From: CAIWHR01 sp963734085
GTDB taxonomy: Bacteria; Pseudomonadota; Gammaproteobacteria; Burkholderiales; Casimicrobiaceae
Assembly: GCA_963734085.1 (NCBI GenBank)
Contig: CAVTFT010000015.1
Location: forward strand, 1 to 64,000
Length of the DNA stretch: 64,000 nt
Direction of reading: 5' to 3'
Shown here: positions 43,647-53,200 of the stretch, piece by piece
Layout of the letters: each line of letters begins with the position of its first letter
Numbering within the stretch: the first letter of the stretch is position 1
Notes under the pieces: model-generated
Told to the model about the DNA's origin: nothing
The model's database searches: none
What the model saw: only the letters and a program-made list of their open reading frames with translations
Translations under genes and position numbers: made by a program

Positions 43647-45072
43647 CGAGGTCTTCACCGAGCCGCAGCGCCTGCACAAGGTGCTGGCCTCGTGCGGATT
43701 CGGCTCGCGCCGGGCGATGGAGGAGATGATCCTCGCGGGCCGCATCACCGTAAACCGCGAGCCCGCGGAAGTCGGGCAGAAGGTCGGCCCGGGCGACGAA
43801 GTGCGGATCAACGGCGAGCTCGTCAAAGTGCGCTTCGCCGAGCCGCGCGCACGCATCCTGATGTACCACAAGCCAGCCGGCGAGATCGTCACGCGCGACG
43901 ACCCCGAAGGTCGCCCGACGGTGTTCGAGAAGCTTCCCAACATCGGCAACGGCAAGTGGATCGCGATCGGGCGGCTCGATTTCAACACCGAGGGCCTGCT
44001 GCTATTCACCAACTCGGGCGAGCTCGCGAACAAGATGATGCACCCGCGCTACGAGGTCGAGCGCGAATATGCGGTCCGCGTAGTCGGGACGCTCACGCCC
44101 GAGCAGCAGGCCGCGCTCACGACGGGCGTCGAGCTCGATGACGGTCCGGCGAAGATCGAGAAGCTCGAGGACGGCGGCGGCGAAGGGACGAACCACTGGT
44201 ATCACGTCGTGCTCAAGGAAGGTCGCAATCGCGAGGTCCGGCGCCTGTTCGAGGCACTCGGGCTCACCGTGAGCCGCCTGATCCGCACGCGCTACGGCAC
44301 CATTGCGATGCCTTCGCGCGTGAAGCGAGGGCAGACGCAGGAGCTCACGCCGGAAGAGGTCGGCGTCGTGCTCGCAGCGGCAGGCATGCAGCCGGCGGGG
44401 CCACAGCGGCAGGGGCAGCGCGGGCGGCCGCAGGGCAAGGGGCCGCGCCCGCACGGCGCAGGTCCGCGTGACCGTGGCCCCGACCGCAGGCCGGCGCCCT
44501 TCAGCGCTCCGCCGCAAACTGGCGACGACGAACCACCCAACCCCGACGCCATCGAACCGGGAAACAGCGCGTTCGGCGATCCGACGCATGGCAATCGAAC
44601 CGTCGGAAGCTTTTTCGGCAAGGGCCAGGGCCGACCGCAGCGGCGGCCCCACGGCAAGGGCGGACCGCGCCATGGTCAGGGTCAGGATCGGGGTTTCGGC
44701 GGAGGACGTGGTCACGGCGCGCAGGGCCGACCCTACGGCAAGCCTGCGCATGGTGGGCCCGGCGGCCACCATCGGCCGGCATCGCCCTACGTCACGACAA
44801 CGCTGACGATCCCCGGCGCCGTGCCGGAGGGCCTTCCAGGCACCAACGGGCCGCGGCCCAAGGGCGAGCCGCGCGCACACGGAGCAAACCGGCACAAGGG
44901 ACCACCGGGTCCTAACGCCGGCGGCGGGCAGGGCAAGCCGGGCAGTCGCAATCGCAATCGAAACCGACGCGGGGCCCATCGTCAGGGCACGCCGGCGGAC
45001 GAAACGCGCGGCAACGAAGCGCCACGCGCAATCGAACCGGTGATCGCCGACGACGACATCGGCAATCGCTGA
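43573..45072 (+). CDS. rluB: 23S rRNA pseudouridine synthase RluB with long disordered tail
   Basis: The protein has 499 residues from ATG 43573, inside scpB. The S4 domain KVLASCGFGSRRAMEEMILA is followed by the RsuA-type catalytic domain with GRLDFNTEGLLLFTNSGELA, where the Asp is catalytic, and EGRNREVRRLFEALGLTVSR. RluB modifies U2605 of 23S rRNA. After residue about 280 comes a long Gly/Arg/Pro/His-rich disordered tail common in betaproteobacterial RluB. The scpA-scpB-rluB order is conserved. A later start nearer 43,640 is possible but has no better ribosome site. Confidence 0.9.
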   Translation: MHQPSLALQHITESLTPPRHKSSTDEVFTEPQRLHKVLASCGFGSRRAMEEMILAGRITVNREPAEVGQKVGPGDEVRINGELVKVRFAEPRARILMYHKPAGEIVTRDDPEGRPTVFEKLPNIGNGKWIAIGRLDFNTEGLLLFTNSGELANKMMHPRYEVEREYAVRVVGTLTPEQQAALTTGVELDDGPAKIEKLEDGGGEGTNHWYHVVLKEGRNREVRRLFEALGLTVSRLIRTRYGTIAMPSRVKRGQTQELTPEEVGVVLAAAGMQPAGPQRQGQRGRPQGKGPRPHGAGPRDRGPDRRPAPFSAPPQTGDDEPPNPDAIEPGNSAFGDPTHGNRTVGSFFGKGQGRPQRRPHGKGGPRHGQGQDRGFGGGRGHGAQGRPYGKPAHGGPGGHHRPASPYVTTTLTIPGAVPEGLPGTNGPRPKGEPRAHGANRHKGPPGPNAGGGQGKPGSRNRNRNRRGAHRQGTPADETRGNEAPRAIEPVIADDDIGNR

Positions 45073-45095
45073 CCGTTCACGCCGCGCGTCGGCGT

Positions 45096-45929
45096 CTACA
45101 GGAACAGATCGGGCAGCAGCGGCGCGCCGGGCTTGACGGCGTAGCGATCGAGGTCGGTGATGCCCGCCGCGGCGAGCACCTCGTCGTCGATGAAAAAGTT
45201 GCCCGTGGTCGTCCGCGCGTCGCGCACGAGCACCGCATGCGCGGCGTCCGCCATGATTTCCGGACGGCGCATCCGGTCCGTCTGCGCGCCGGCGCCGGGG
45301 ATCATCGCGATCGCCGCGGTCGCGATCACCGAGCGGGGCCACAGCGCGTTGACCGCGATCCCGTCGGCGCGGAATTCCTCGGCCATTCCGAGAACGCACA
45401 TGCTCATCCCGTATTTCGCCATCGTGTAGGCGACGTGATCGCGGAACCACTTCGCGTCGAGATTGAGTGGCGGCGACAACGTGAGAATGTGAGGATTGCG
45501 GCCGCCTGCCGCGGACTTCCGGAGATGCGGCAGGCACGCCTGCGCGCAAAGGAATGTGCCGCGGACGTTCACGCCGAACATCAGATCGAGCCGCTTCATC
45601 GGTGTGGCCGCCGTCCCCGTCAGGCTGATCGCGCTCGCATTGTTGACGAGAATGTCGATGCCGCCGAATTCCTTCGCCGTTGCCGCGACCGCCGCCAGCA
45701 CCGCCGCTTCATCGCGGATGTCGCAGACGAGCGGCAGCGCATTGCCGCCGGCGTTGCGGATGTCGTCAGCTGCCGTGTAGATCGTTCCGGGAAGCTTCGG
45801 ATTCGGCAGGGCGGTCTTCGCCGCGATCGCGACGTTGGCGCCGTCACGCGCCGCGCGCAGCGCAATCGCCAGGCCGATCCCGCGCGAGCCGCCAGAAATG
45901 AACAGCGTCTTGCCTTTGAGGTCGGCCAT
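45096..45929 (-). CDS. Short-chain dehydrogenase/reductase (HSDL2-like)
   Basis: The protein has 277 residues from ATG 45929. The cofactor motif TLFISGGSRGIGLAIALRAA (a TGxxxGIG variant) is followed by NNASAISLTG and a catalytic YTMAKYGMSM. The usual Ser lies in ILTLSPPLNLDAKWF. The pattern matches HSDL2-type short-chain dehydrogenases linked to lipid metabolism. It lies 17 bases behind the enoyl-CoA hydratase gene and is probably cotranscribed. The substrate is unknown. Confidence 0.85.
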   Translation of the reverse strand: MADLKGKTLFISGGSRGIGLAIALRAARDGANVAIAAKTALPNPKLPGTIYTAADDIRNAGGNALPLVCDIRDEAAVLAAVAATAKEFGGIDILVNNASAISLTGTAATPMKRLDLMFGVNVRGTFLCAQACLPHLRKSAAGGRNPHILTLSPPLNLDAKWFRDHVAYTMAKYGMSMCVLGMAEEFRADGIAVNALWPRSVIATAAIAMIPGAGAQTDRMRRPEIMADAAHAVLVRDARTTTGNFFIDDEVLAAAGITDLDRYAVKPGAPLLPDLFL

Positions 45930-45946
45930 GCTCTGCGCTTCCGCCG

Positions 45947-46744
45947 TCAATCGCGGCCGAATTGCGGCTTGCGTTTCCCGAGGAACGCGCCGATGCCCTC
46001 GGCGAAATCGGCGCTCGCCGCGCATTCGCCGAAACTCTCGGCCTCTGCCCGCAACTGCGTCGACAGCGTATTGCCGATCGACTGGTTGACGAGCCGCTTG
46101 CCGTTGGCGAGCGCCCGCGCGGGGCCGGACACGAGCGCCTGAACCATTGCCGCCGTCGCAGCTTCGAGCTCCGCGGCGGGGACGACGCGATTGACGATCC
46201 CGAGTCGCAGCGCCTCGCGCGCGTCGAAGCGCTCGCCGAGGAGCACGATCTCCATCGCCTTCCTGACACCGACCAAACGGGGCAGCGCATAGGTGCAGCC
46301 GCCATCCGGCGTGAGCCCGATGTTGCGGTACGCCGACGTGAAATACGCATCTTCGGCGGCAAGCGCGAGGTCACAAGCGCACAGCAGCGACAATCCGAAC
46401 CCGGCAACCGCGCCGTGGACGCTTGCGACGATCGGCGCGGGCATCCGGCGGAGGTTTTCGATCGCGGCGTGCAAGCGTTCGATCAGGCGCGTGAACGACG
46501 CCTTTCGTTCGGCCGGCGGATGCGGCAGCGATTCGGCGAACGTGTTGAGATCGCCGCCCGCCATGAAATGCTTGCCGGCGCCCGTCACGACGACGCAGCG
46601 CAGCGTCGGATCCGCCGCAAGCGCCGTCGTGTGCGCGACCAACGCATCCATCATCGCCCCGTCGAGCGTGTTGAGCGCGACGGGGCGATTCAACGTCAGC
46701 GTCGCGACGAGACCGTCGCGCGCGAGCAGGATCGAATCGTTCAT
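45947..46744 (-). CDS. Enoyl-CoA hydratase/isomerase
   Basis: The protein has 265 residues of the crotonase fold. The oxyanion-hole segments are VVVTGAGKHFMAGGDLNTFA and SVHGAVAGFGLSLLCACDLA. The catalytic-site helix reads AYRNIGLTPDGGCTYALPRL, where the Asp sits at the position of the usual Glu in many isomerase-type members. The C-terminal trimerisation part ends FLGKRKPQFGRD. It acts in beta-oxidation of fatty or branched acyl-CoA together with the SDR next to it. Exact chemistry cannot be assigned. Confidence 0.88.
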   Translation of the reverse strand: MNDSILLARDGLVATLTLNRPVALNTLDGAMMDALVAHTTALAADPTLRCVVVTGAGKHFMAGGDLNTFAESLPHPPAERKASFTRLIERLHAAIENLRRMPAPIVASVHGAVAGFGLSLLCACDLALAAEDAYFTSAYRNIGLTPDGGCTYALPRLVGVRKAMEIVLLGERFDAREALRLGIVNRVVPAAELEAATAAMVQALVSGPARALANGKRLVNQSIGNTLSTQLRAEAESFGECAASADFAEGIGAFLGKRKPQFGRD

Positions 46745-46867
46745 ATCGGAGATCAGGCAGCAGCGAAACAGGAAAGACGGCCCAACCGTGCGTGCGCGTG
46801 CCCGCGCAGTATAGCCCGCCCGTCAACGCCCATGCGTCGCACCCGGGCAGCGGGGATCGAGCCTTTC

Positions 46868-48085
46868 CTATCCAACTCCCGTCTCCGGTGTCCTGTCGTC
46901 GGGCGCCCGCCGAAACGGGCTCGCGTCCTCGAGTTCGCCTACGGCATGCGCGACGTCGGTCCGCTCGCGCGCGCAGAAGTCGGCAATCGCGCGGGCGAAA
47001 CCGAGATCGGCAATGGCATGGGCGGAGTACGTCGTGACGGGCAGGAAGCCGCGCGCGAGCTTGTGGACGCCCTGCGCGCCGCCCTCGAAGTGCACGATCG
47101 AGCGTTCGATGCAGAATTCGATCGCCTGGTAGTAGCAGGCTTCGAAATGGAGGCCGGGAACGTATTCCGCCGTGCCCCAGTAGCGGCCCCAGAGCGTCGC
47201 TGCATCGAAGACGTCGAGCGCTGCGCACAGCCGTCGCCCGCCGCGATGTCCCAGCACCAGCAGCAGGTGCTCGGGCATCGTCGCGCCTATGCGCTCGAAG
47301 AACTCGGCGGACAGGTACGGCGTCGAGTGATGCGCCCGATAGGTGTTCTCGTAGCAGCGATAGAAGAACGCCCAGTCGGCGGCAGTGATTTCGCGGCCGA
47401 CCTTGCGCACGAAACCAACGCCGGCCTCCGCTAGCCTGCGCCGCTCCTGCTTCATCTTCTTCCGTTTGTCATGGCTCAGCGCAGCGAGAAAGTCGGCGAA
47501 ATCGCGATAGCCGGAGTTTCCCCAATGGAACTGAACACCGTGACGAACGATCATTCCGGCATGCGCGCACGTGACGGCGTCGCTTGCCGTCGGGAAGAGC
47601 ACGTGCAGCGACGAATGCATCGCGGTACCGGCCTCGCGCGGTGCCTTCACCATCGCCAATGCGTGGCGAAGCAAGGCGAGCCGCACGCTTTCGTCGGGCG
47701 CGAGCAGGCGCGGGCCCGGCGTCGGCGTGAACGGTATCGCCGCGACAAGTTTCGGGTAGTAGCGCTGGCCATAACGGCGAAAAGCATCGGCCCACGCCCA
47801 GTCGAACACGTATTCGCCCTGCGAGTGTGTTTTCGCGTATAGCGGCAGCGCACCGACGAGCTTCGCGCCGCGCCACGCCGTCAGATAGTGCGGCCGCCAT
47901 CCGGTCGCGGCGACGGCGCAGCCGGTCTCGTGCAGCGCCGACAGGAACGCATGCGAGAGCATCGGCTGGCGTATGGCCAGGGCGTCCCACTGCGAAGCGG
48001 GCACTGCGGTCAACGGAACGTCGTCGCGAACAACGAGCGCAGGTTCGGGGAGCACAGGGGAGTGCGGGACAGGGAGCTCTTTCAT
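46868..48085 (-). CDS. COG3146-type GNAT/FemAB-like acyltransferase
   Basis: The protein has 405 residues from ATG 48085. HAFLSALHETGCAVAATGWR and LVGALPLYAKTHSQGEYVFD are typical of this group, as is the central LSHDKRKKMKQERRRLAEAG and the C-terminal YYQAIEFCIERSIVHFEGGA. Proteins of COG3146 are predicted N-acetyl or aminoacyl transferases, once linked to peptidoglycan, without an established substrate. It is divergent from nadE with 82 bases between. Confidence 0.85.
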   Translation of the reverse strand: MKELPVPHSPVLPEPALVVRDDVPLTAVPASQWDALAIRQPMLSHAFLSALHETGCAVAATGWRPHYLTAWRGAKLVGALPLYAKTHSQGEYVFDWAWADAFRRYGQRYYPKLVAAIPFTPTPGPRLLAPDESVRLALLRHALAMVKAPREAGTAMHSSLHVLFPTASDAVTCAHAGMIVRHGVQFHWGNSGYRDFADFLAALSHDKRKKMKQERRRLAEAGVGFVRKVGREITAADWAFFYRCYENTYRAHHSTPYLSAEFFERIGATMPEHLLLVLGHRGGRRLCAALDVFDAATLWGRYWGTAEYVPGLHFEACYYQAIEFCIERSIVHFEGGAQGVHKLARGFLPVTTYSAHAIADLGFARAIADFCARERTDVAHAVGELEDASPFRRAPDDRTPETGVG

Positions 48086-48167
48086 CGCGCAGGAGCGATT
48101 TTCGCGATTGCGCTGCGCGAACGCAAGCACCCGAAGGCGATCGAATCGAAGATGTTAAAATGACACA

Positions 48168-49802
48168 ATGCAAATCGCGGTTGCGCAGCTGAACCAGGTC
48201 ATCGGCGATTTGAGCGGCAACGGAAACGCCATTCTGGCAGCGGTTGCCGAAGCGGAGCGCGCCGGCGCGCGGCTCGTCGTTACACCGGAGCTCTCGCTCC
48301 CCGGCTATCCTCCCGAAGACCTGCTGCTGCGGCCGGCGTTCATTGATGCCTGCGCGCGCGAGCTTGCGGCGATGGCGCAGCGCGTGCGGGCTACACCCGT
48401 GGTCGTCGGCTTCCCCGACCGTGAAGGGGGCACGTGCTACAACGCGCTCGCGGTGTTGCGTGATCGACGCGTCGCCCAGGTCTATCGCAAGCAATATCTC
48501 CCGAATTACACGGTCTTCGACGAGGAGCGTTACTTCGAGCCGGGCACCGCACCGTGCATCGTCGACGTCGACGGCGTCGCATGCGGCATCATCATTTGCG
48601 AGGACATCTGGTTCCCCGCGCCGGCGGCGCAAGCGAAAGCGGCCGGCGCCAGGATCGTCATCGTCGCCAACGGTTCGCCGTATCACACGAAGCAGCAGTC
48701 GCTGCGCCGCCAGCACGTCGGCGCGCGGGCGCGCGAAACGGGGCTCCCGATCGTGTACGTCAACCGCGTCGGCGGGCAGGACGAGCTCGTCTTCGATGGC
48801 GCCTCGTTCGTCGTCGATGCGCGCGGCGAAGTGATCCAGCAGCTTCCGGCGTGGCACGAGACGCTCGCGCTCGTCACCCTCGAAGACGGCGTGCCGAAGC
48901 TGGTGCGCGGCTCGCTCGACGAACGCCTCGAAGCGCACGTCTACGAAGCGCTGGTGATGGGGGTGCGCGATTACGTCGGCAAGAACCGCTTTCCGGGCGT
49001 GCTGATCGGACTCTCCGGCGGCGTCGACTCGGCGCTGGTGCTGGCCGTCGCCGTCGACGCGCTGGGGCGCGATCGAGTGCGCACGGTAATGCTGCCGTCG
49101 CCGTACACGCGCGCGATCAGTATCGAAGACGCGCAGACGATGGCGGGGATTGTCGGCGTGCGCTACGACGAGCTGCCAATCGAGCCGGTGTTCGGGGCCT
49201 TCCTCGACACGCTCGCCGCCCAGTTCCGCGATGCACCTCCCGACGCCGCCGAGGAAAACATCCAGGCGCGCATTCGCGGCACGCTGCTGATGGCGCTGTC
49301 GAACAAGTTCGGCTCGATCGTCCTCACGACGGGCAACAAGTCGGAGATGGCCGTCGGCTATGCAACGCTCTACGGCGACATGGCCGGCGGCTTCGGCGTG
49401 CTGAAGGACATCAGCAAGACGATGGTCTACCGCTTGTGTCATTACCGGAACAGCCTCGGCCGCGTGATTCCCGAACGGATCATCACCCGCGCGCCATCGG
49501 CGGAGTTGAAGCCCGACCAGGTCGACCAGGATTCGCTGCCGCCGTACGACGCGCTGGACGGCATTCTCGAAGCCTACGTCGAACAGGACAAAAGCCCGGC
49601 CGAGATCGTCGCGATGGGCTACGAGCCCGAGCACGTGCGCCGTGTCGTGCGGCTCATCAAGGTCAACGAATACAAGCGGCGGCAGGCCGCAGTGGGAATA
49701 CGGATCACGCCGCGCGGGTTCGGCAAGGACTGGCGGTATCCGATCACGTCGGCCTGGTCGGAATGGAACGACATCGATGCCGATCCGTCGGCGCACGGCT
49801 AG
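48168..49802 (+). CDS. nadE: Glutamine-dependent NAD+ synthetase
   Basis: The protein has 544 residues. The N-terminal nitrilase-type glutaminase has the Glu in VTPELSLPGYPPEDLLLRP, the Lys in VYRKQYLPNYTVF and the Cys in GIIICEDIWFPAPA. The C-terminal synthetase has the P-loop LIGLSGGVDSALVLAVAVDA and TTGNKSEMAVGYATLYGDMA. It makes NAD from deamido-NAD, glutamine and ATP in the cytoplasm. A PII gene follows 106 bases later, an order seen in many betaproteobacteria. Confidence 0.95.
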   Translation: MQIAVAQLNQVIGDLSGNGNAILAAVAEAERAGARLVVTPELSLPGYPPEDLLLRPAFIDACARELAAMAQRVRATPVVVGFPDREGGTCYNALAVLRDRRVAQVYRKQYLPNYTVFDEERYFEPGTAPCIVDVDGVACGIIICEDIWFPAPAAQAKAAGARIVIVANGSPYHTKQQSLRRQHVGARARETGLPIVYVNRVGGQDELVFDGASFVVDARGEVIQQLPAWHETLALVTLEDGVPKLVRGSLDERLEAHVYEALVMGVRDYVGKNRFPGVLIGLSGGVDSALVLAVAVDALGRDRVRTVMLPSPYTRAISIEDAQTMAGIVGVRYDELPIEPVFGAFLDTLAAQFRDAPPDAAEENIQARIRGTLLMALSNKFGSIVLTTGNKSEMAVGYATLYGDMAGGFGVLKDISKTMVYRLCHYRNSLGRVIPERIITRAPSAELKPDQVDQDSLPPYDALDGILEAYVEQDKSPAEIVAMGYEPEHVRRVVRLIKVNEYKRRQAAVGIRITPRGFGKDWRYPITSAWSEWNDIDADPSAHG

Positions 49803-49908
49803 CGTGAATCGCGCAGATGGATGACGCCCGTGTGTACCACTCCGCGCGGCCGGGTTCATGGTGTAAGCTATCCCATTCTTCCAGCTCGTCCATCCGGTAG
49901 CGCCCGCC

Positions 49909-50247
49909 ATGAAAAAAATCGAAGCGATCATCAAGCCGTTCAAGCTGGACGAAGTGCGCGAAGCGCTGTCCGAAATGGGCGTCACCGGTCTCACGGTGAC
50001 CGAAGTCAAGGGCTTCGGCCGACAGAAGGGCCACACGGAACTCTATCGCGGCGCCGAATACGTCGTCGATTTCCTGCCGAAGGTCAAGGTGGAATTGATT
50101 CTCGCCGACAAGGAGGTCGACCGCGCGATCGAAGCGATCGTCAAGGCGGCGCGCACCGGCAAGATCGGCGACGGCAAGATCTTCGTCACCGCGGTCGAGC
50201 AGGTCGTGCGCATTCGCACCGGGGAATCGGGCGAAGCAGCCGTGTGA
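49909..50247 (+). CDS. glnB: Nitrogen regulatory protein PII
   Basis: The protein has 112 residues, the exact family length. The T-loop contains the uridylylated Tyr51 in KGHTELYRGAEYVVDFLPK. The B-loop and C-loop are KAARTGKIGDGKIFVTAVEQ and VVRIRTGESGEAA. It senses ATP/ADP, 2-oxoglutarate and glutamine state and controls glutamine synthetase modification and other targets. GlnB and GlnK cannot be separated by sequence; the nadE neighbour and the absence of amtB favour GlnB. Confidence 0.95.
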   Translation: MKKIEAIIKPFKLDEVREALSEMGVTGLTVTEVKGFGRQKGHTELYRGAEYVVDFLPKVKVELILADKEVDRAIEAIVKAARTGKIGDGKIFVTAVEQVVRIRTGESGEAAV

Positions 50248-50300
50248 CAGCGTCGCGCCCCGGGGGCGCGAGCTTCATGGCTCGAAAAGGAGACGTTGCG

Positions 50301-50729
50301 ATGTCGTTCATGGGCGAGTTCCGCGAATTCGCGGTCAAGGGCAGCGTCGTTGATCTGGCTGTCGGGGTGATCATTGGCGGCGCGTTCGGCAAGATCGTCG
50401 ATTCGTTCGTCAAGGACCTCGTGATGCCGGTGATCGGCCGCGTCACCGGCGGGCTCGACTTTTCCAACATGTTCGTCATGCTGGGGAGCCCGCCGCCGGG
50501 TTACGCGGGGCCGATGACCTATGAAGCCCTGACGAAAGCCGGCGTGCCGCTGTTCGCATGGGGCAATTTCGTCACCGTAGCGATCAACTTCGTGATTCTC
50601 GCGTTCATCATTTTCCTGATGGTGCGGGCGATCAACCGCGTGCGCCGCGAGGAGCCGCCGAAAGCTCCGCCGGCTCCGCCCGAGGAGGTCCTCCTGCTGC
50701 GCGAGATCCGCGACGCGGTGAAGAAATAG
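50301..50729 (+). CDS. mscL: Large-conductance mechanosensitive channel
   Basis: The protein has 142 residues. ATG 50301 has AAGGAG eight bases ahead, so it is preferred over the in-frame ATG at 50277. The first helix with FREFAVKGSVVDLAVGVIIG and GGAFGKIVDSFVKDLVMP is the MscL signature. The second helix is FVTVAINFVILAFIIFLMVR, and the C-terminal bundle VLLLREIRDAVKK completes it. It releases solutes at hypo-osmotic shock. The length is normal. Confidence 0.95.
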   Translation: MSFMGEFREFAVKGSVVDLAVGVIIGGAFGKIVDSFVKDLVMPVIGRVTGGLDFSNMFVMLGSPPPGYAGPMTYEALTKAGVPLFAWGNFVTVAINFVILAFIIFLMVRAINRVRREEPPKAPPAPPEEVLLLREIRDAVKK

Positions 50730-50934
50730 CGCCGCATCACGCGGGAAAGCCGCTCGAGTCGACGATTTCCTTGTCGGAGATCAAGCGCCGGCGTTGACCG
50801 GCGGGTAGCGGTTTGCCAGAATCCGAACGGCTTGACCCGCCCGGGGCAATGTCGGGCGCGAATTCGAGACGGCCGCAGGAACCTCGCAAGGCCGCCCAAC
50901 ACCCGCCCAATCATCGAGGCACGGAGGAGATTCC

Positions 50935-52083
50935 ATGGACGTCCGCAAACTGCTGCCGGCGCTTGCCGCAGCGTACATCATTGTCGCGCCAGCATGGGCC
51001 GACATCAACGTCGGGGTCACGCTGTCGGCGACCGGCCCCGCGGCATCGCTCGGCATCCCGGAGAGAAACACCTTCGAGCTTCTGCCCACGACCATCGCGG
51101 GGCAGAAGGTCAACTGGATCATCCTCGACGACGCCTCCGACACGACAAAGGCCGTCACCAACACGAAGAAGCTGATTTCCGAAGACAAGGTCGACGTCGT
51201 CGTCGGCTCCACGATCACCCCGAACTCGCTCGCCATGGTCGACGTCGTGGCCGACGCGGAGACGCCGATGATCTCGATGGCCGCGTCGTCACGGATCGTC
51301 GACCCGGCGAATCCCAGGACCAAATGGGTGTTCAAGACGCCGCAGAGCGACGCGCTGATGGCCGACGCGATCGCCGTGCACATGAAGGCGAACGGCGTGA
51401 AGACGATGGGCTTCATCGGCTTCGCCGACGGCTACGGCGACGGCTGGCTCGCCGAGATGCGCAACTCGGCCAAGACGGCCGGGATCAAGATCGTGGCGGA
51501 GGAAAAGTACAACCGAACCGACGCGTCGGTCACCGGGCAGGTGCTGAAGCTCGTCGCGGCCAATCCCGACGCGATCCTGATCGCCGCCGCCGGCACGCCG
51601 GGCGCGACGCCGCAGAAGGAGCTGGTCGCGCGCAACTACAAGGGCAAGATCTATCAGACGCACGGGGTGGCCAATCCCGACTTCCTGCGCGTGGTCGGCA
51701 AGGATGGCAACGGCACGGTGCTGCCGATCGGCCCGATGCTCGTGTTCGAGCAGCTGCCGGACTCCAACCCGCTGAAGAAGTCGGCGGCCGAGTACATCAC
51801 CAAGTACGAAACCAAATACGGGAAGGGATCGCGCTCCACGTTCGGCGGGCACGCGTGGGACGCGTACATTCTCCTCGCCCACGCGGTGCCGACGGCGCTG
51901 CAGAAGGCCAAGCCCGGCACGAAGGAATTCCGGGCTGCGCTGCGCGACGCGCTCGAGGGCGAAAAGGAAGTCGTGGCGACCCACGGTGTCTTCACGATGA
52001 CCGCGCAGGACCACAACGGGCTCGACAACCGCGCGCGAACGATGATCAAGATCGACGACGGCAAGTGGGTGCTCGCGAAATAA
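50935..52083 (+). CDS. livK-like: Branched-chain amino-acid-type ABC substrate-binding protein
   Basis: The protein has 382 residues. The signal peptide MDVRKLLPALAAAYIIVAPA ends at WAD. The mature protein begins INVGVTLSATGPAASLGIPE and has the type I periplasmic-binding fold (VDVVVGSTITPNSLAMVDVV, GFADGYGDGWLAEM, HAWDAYILLAHAVPTAL). The ligand may be a branched-chain amino acid or an aromatic acid. It heads the transporter operon and is separated from livH by a terminator-like hairpin. Confidence 0.88.
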   Translation: MDVRKLLPALAAAYIIVAPAWADINVGVTLSATGPAASLGIPERNTFELLPTTIAGQKVNWIILDDASDTTKAVTNTKKLISEDKVDVVVGSTITPNSLAMVDVVADAETPMISMAASSRIVDPANPRTKWVFKTPQSDALMADAIAVHMKANGVKTMGFIGFADGYGDGWLAEMRNSAKTAGIKIVAEEKYNRTDASVTGQVLKLVAANPDAILIAAAGTPGATPQKELVARNYKGKIYQTHGVANPDFLRVVGKDGNGTVLPIGPMLVFEQLPDSNPLKKSAAEYITKYETKYGKGSRSTFGGHAWDAYILLAHAVPTALQKAKPGTKEFRAALRDALEGEKEVVATHGVFTMTAQDHNGLDNRARTMIKIDDGKWVLAK

Positions 52084-52099
52084 ACCTGTAGCAAATCGG

Positions 52100-52135
52100 G
52101 GCCGGTTGCGGGACTGCTCGCAGCCGGCCTTTTTT
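52100..52135 (+). terminator. Hairpin with T-run between livK-like and livH
   Basis: An 11-base stem, GGCCGGTTGCG against CGCAGCCGGCC with one mismatch, is followed by six T residues. It is probably a partial terminator that keeps binding-protein mRNA above permease mRNA. Confidence 0.75.
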
Positions 52136-52161
52136 GTGGGCCGCCGACCTTCCGCGATCCG

Positions 52162-53199
52162 ATGGACCCGACGATCTTCGCGCTGCTGACGCAGGACGGC
52201 ATCACCAACGGCGCCATCTATGCACTGCTCGCGCTGGCTCTGGTCCTGGTCTTCACCGTCACGCGCGTAATCTGGGTTCCGTCCGGCGAATTCGTCGCGT
52301 ACGGCACGCTGACACTCGCCGGGCTCCAGCAGGCGACGCCACCCGGCACGATCGGCTTGCTCACGGGGATGGCGATTCTGGCGGGCGCAATGGAAGCGTA
52401 TGGATGCCTGCGGCGCGGCGAACCCGGCCGCATTCCGGGCCGGCTGGCGCGCTGGACGGGGCTTCCGCTCGTGATCGCCGCGGTGTCGTGGTGGCTCGCC
52501 ACCGCGGAGCTGCCCTTCTGGGCGCAGATCCTGCTGACCCTCGCGCTGGTGACGCCGCTCGGACCGCTTCTCTACCGTGTCGCCTACCAGCCGATCGCGG
52601 AGGCAAGCGTACTCGTGCTGCTGATCGTCTCGGTCGCCGTTCACTTCGCGCTCACGGGCCTCGGGCTCTGGTTTTTCGGCGCCGAAGGCTCGCGCACGCC
52701 GGCGTTCTCGTCGGAATCGTTTCAGGCGGGCGGAATCAACGTCAGCGTGCAGAGCCTGCTCGTCGTCTTCACGAGCGTCGCGCTGATTGCGGCGCTGTAC
52801 ATTTTCTTCGGCCGCACGCTGTACGGCAAGGCGCTGCGCGCCACTGCGTTGAACCGCGTGGGCGCGCGGTTGTGCGGCGTATCGCCCAATCTGGCCGGTG
52901 CGCTCACGTTCACGCTCGCTGCGCTGTTGTGCGCGTTCTCCGGCGTGCTGATCGGGCCGATCGCGACCGTCTATTACGATTCCGGCTTTCTCGTGAGCCT
53001 CAAGGGCTTCGTCGGTGCGATCATCGGCGGGCTTGTCAGCTATCCGGTCGCCGCGGCAGGCGCGCTGCTGGTCGGGCTGCTCGAGGCGTTCGCGTCGTAC
53101 TGGGCGAGCGGGTTCAAGGAAGTGATCGTGTTCACGCTGATCATCCCCGTGCTGCTGTGGCGCAGCCTGACCACGCATCACCATGAGGAAGAGGAGTAG
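52162..53199 (+). CDS. livH: Branched-chain amino-acid ABC permease, LivH type
   Basis: The protein has 345 residues with about nine membrane helices. The N-terminal LTQDGITNGAIYALLALALV and the permease loop TALNRVGARLCGVSPNLAGA (EAA-like) are typical, as are GPIATVYYDSGFLVSLKGFV and FVGAIIGGLVSYPVAAAGAL. It forms the translocation pathway with the LivM part of the next gene. The stop is at 53197-53199; a 237-bp tandem repeat then separates it from livM. Confidence 0.9.
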   Translation: MDPTIFALLTQDGITNGAIYALLALALVLVFTVTRVIWVPSGEFVAYGTLTLAGLQQATPPGTIGLLTGMAILAGAMEAYGCLRRGEPGRIPGRLARWTGLPLVIAAVSWWLATAELPFWAQILLTLALVTPLGPLLYRVAYQPIAEASVLVLLIVSVAVHFALTGLGLWFFGAEGSRTPAFSSESFQAGGINVSVQSLLVVFTSVALIAALYIFFGRTLYGKALRATALNRVGARLCGVSPNLAGALTFTLAALLCAFSGVLIGPIATVYYDSGFLVSLKGFVGAIIGGLVSYPVAAAGALLVGLLEAFASYWASGFKEVIVFTLIIPVLLWRSLTTHHHEEEE

Positions 53200-53200
53200 C

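Noticed and set aside
47469..50036. 855-codon open frame on the minus strand
   Set aside because: It is antisense to nadE and glnB and overlaps the real acyltransferase gene in another frame; no motif is present.
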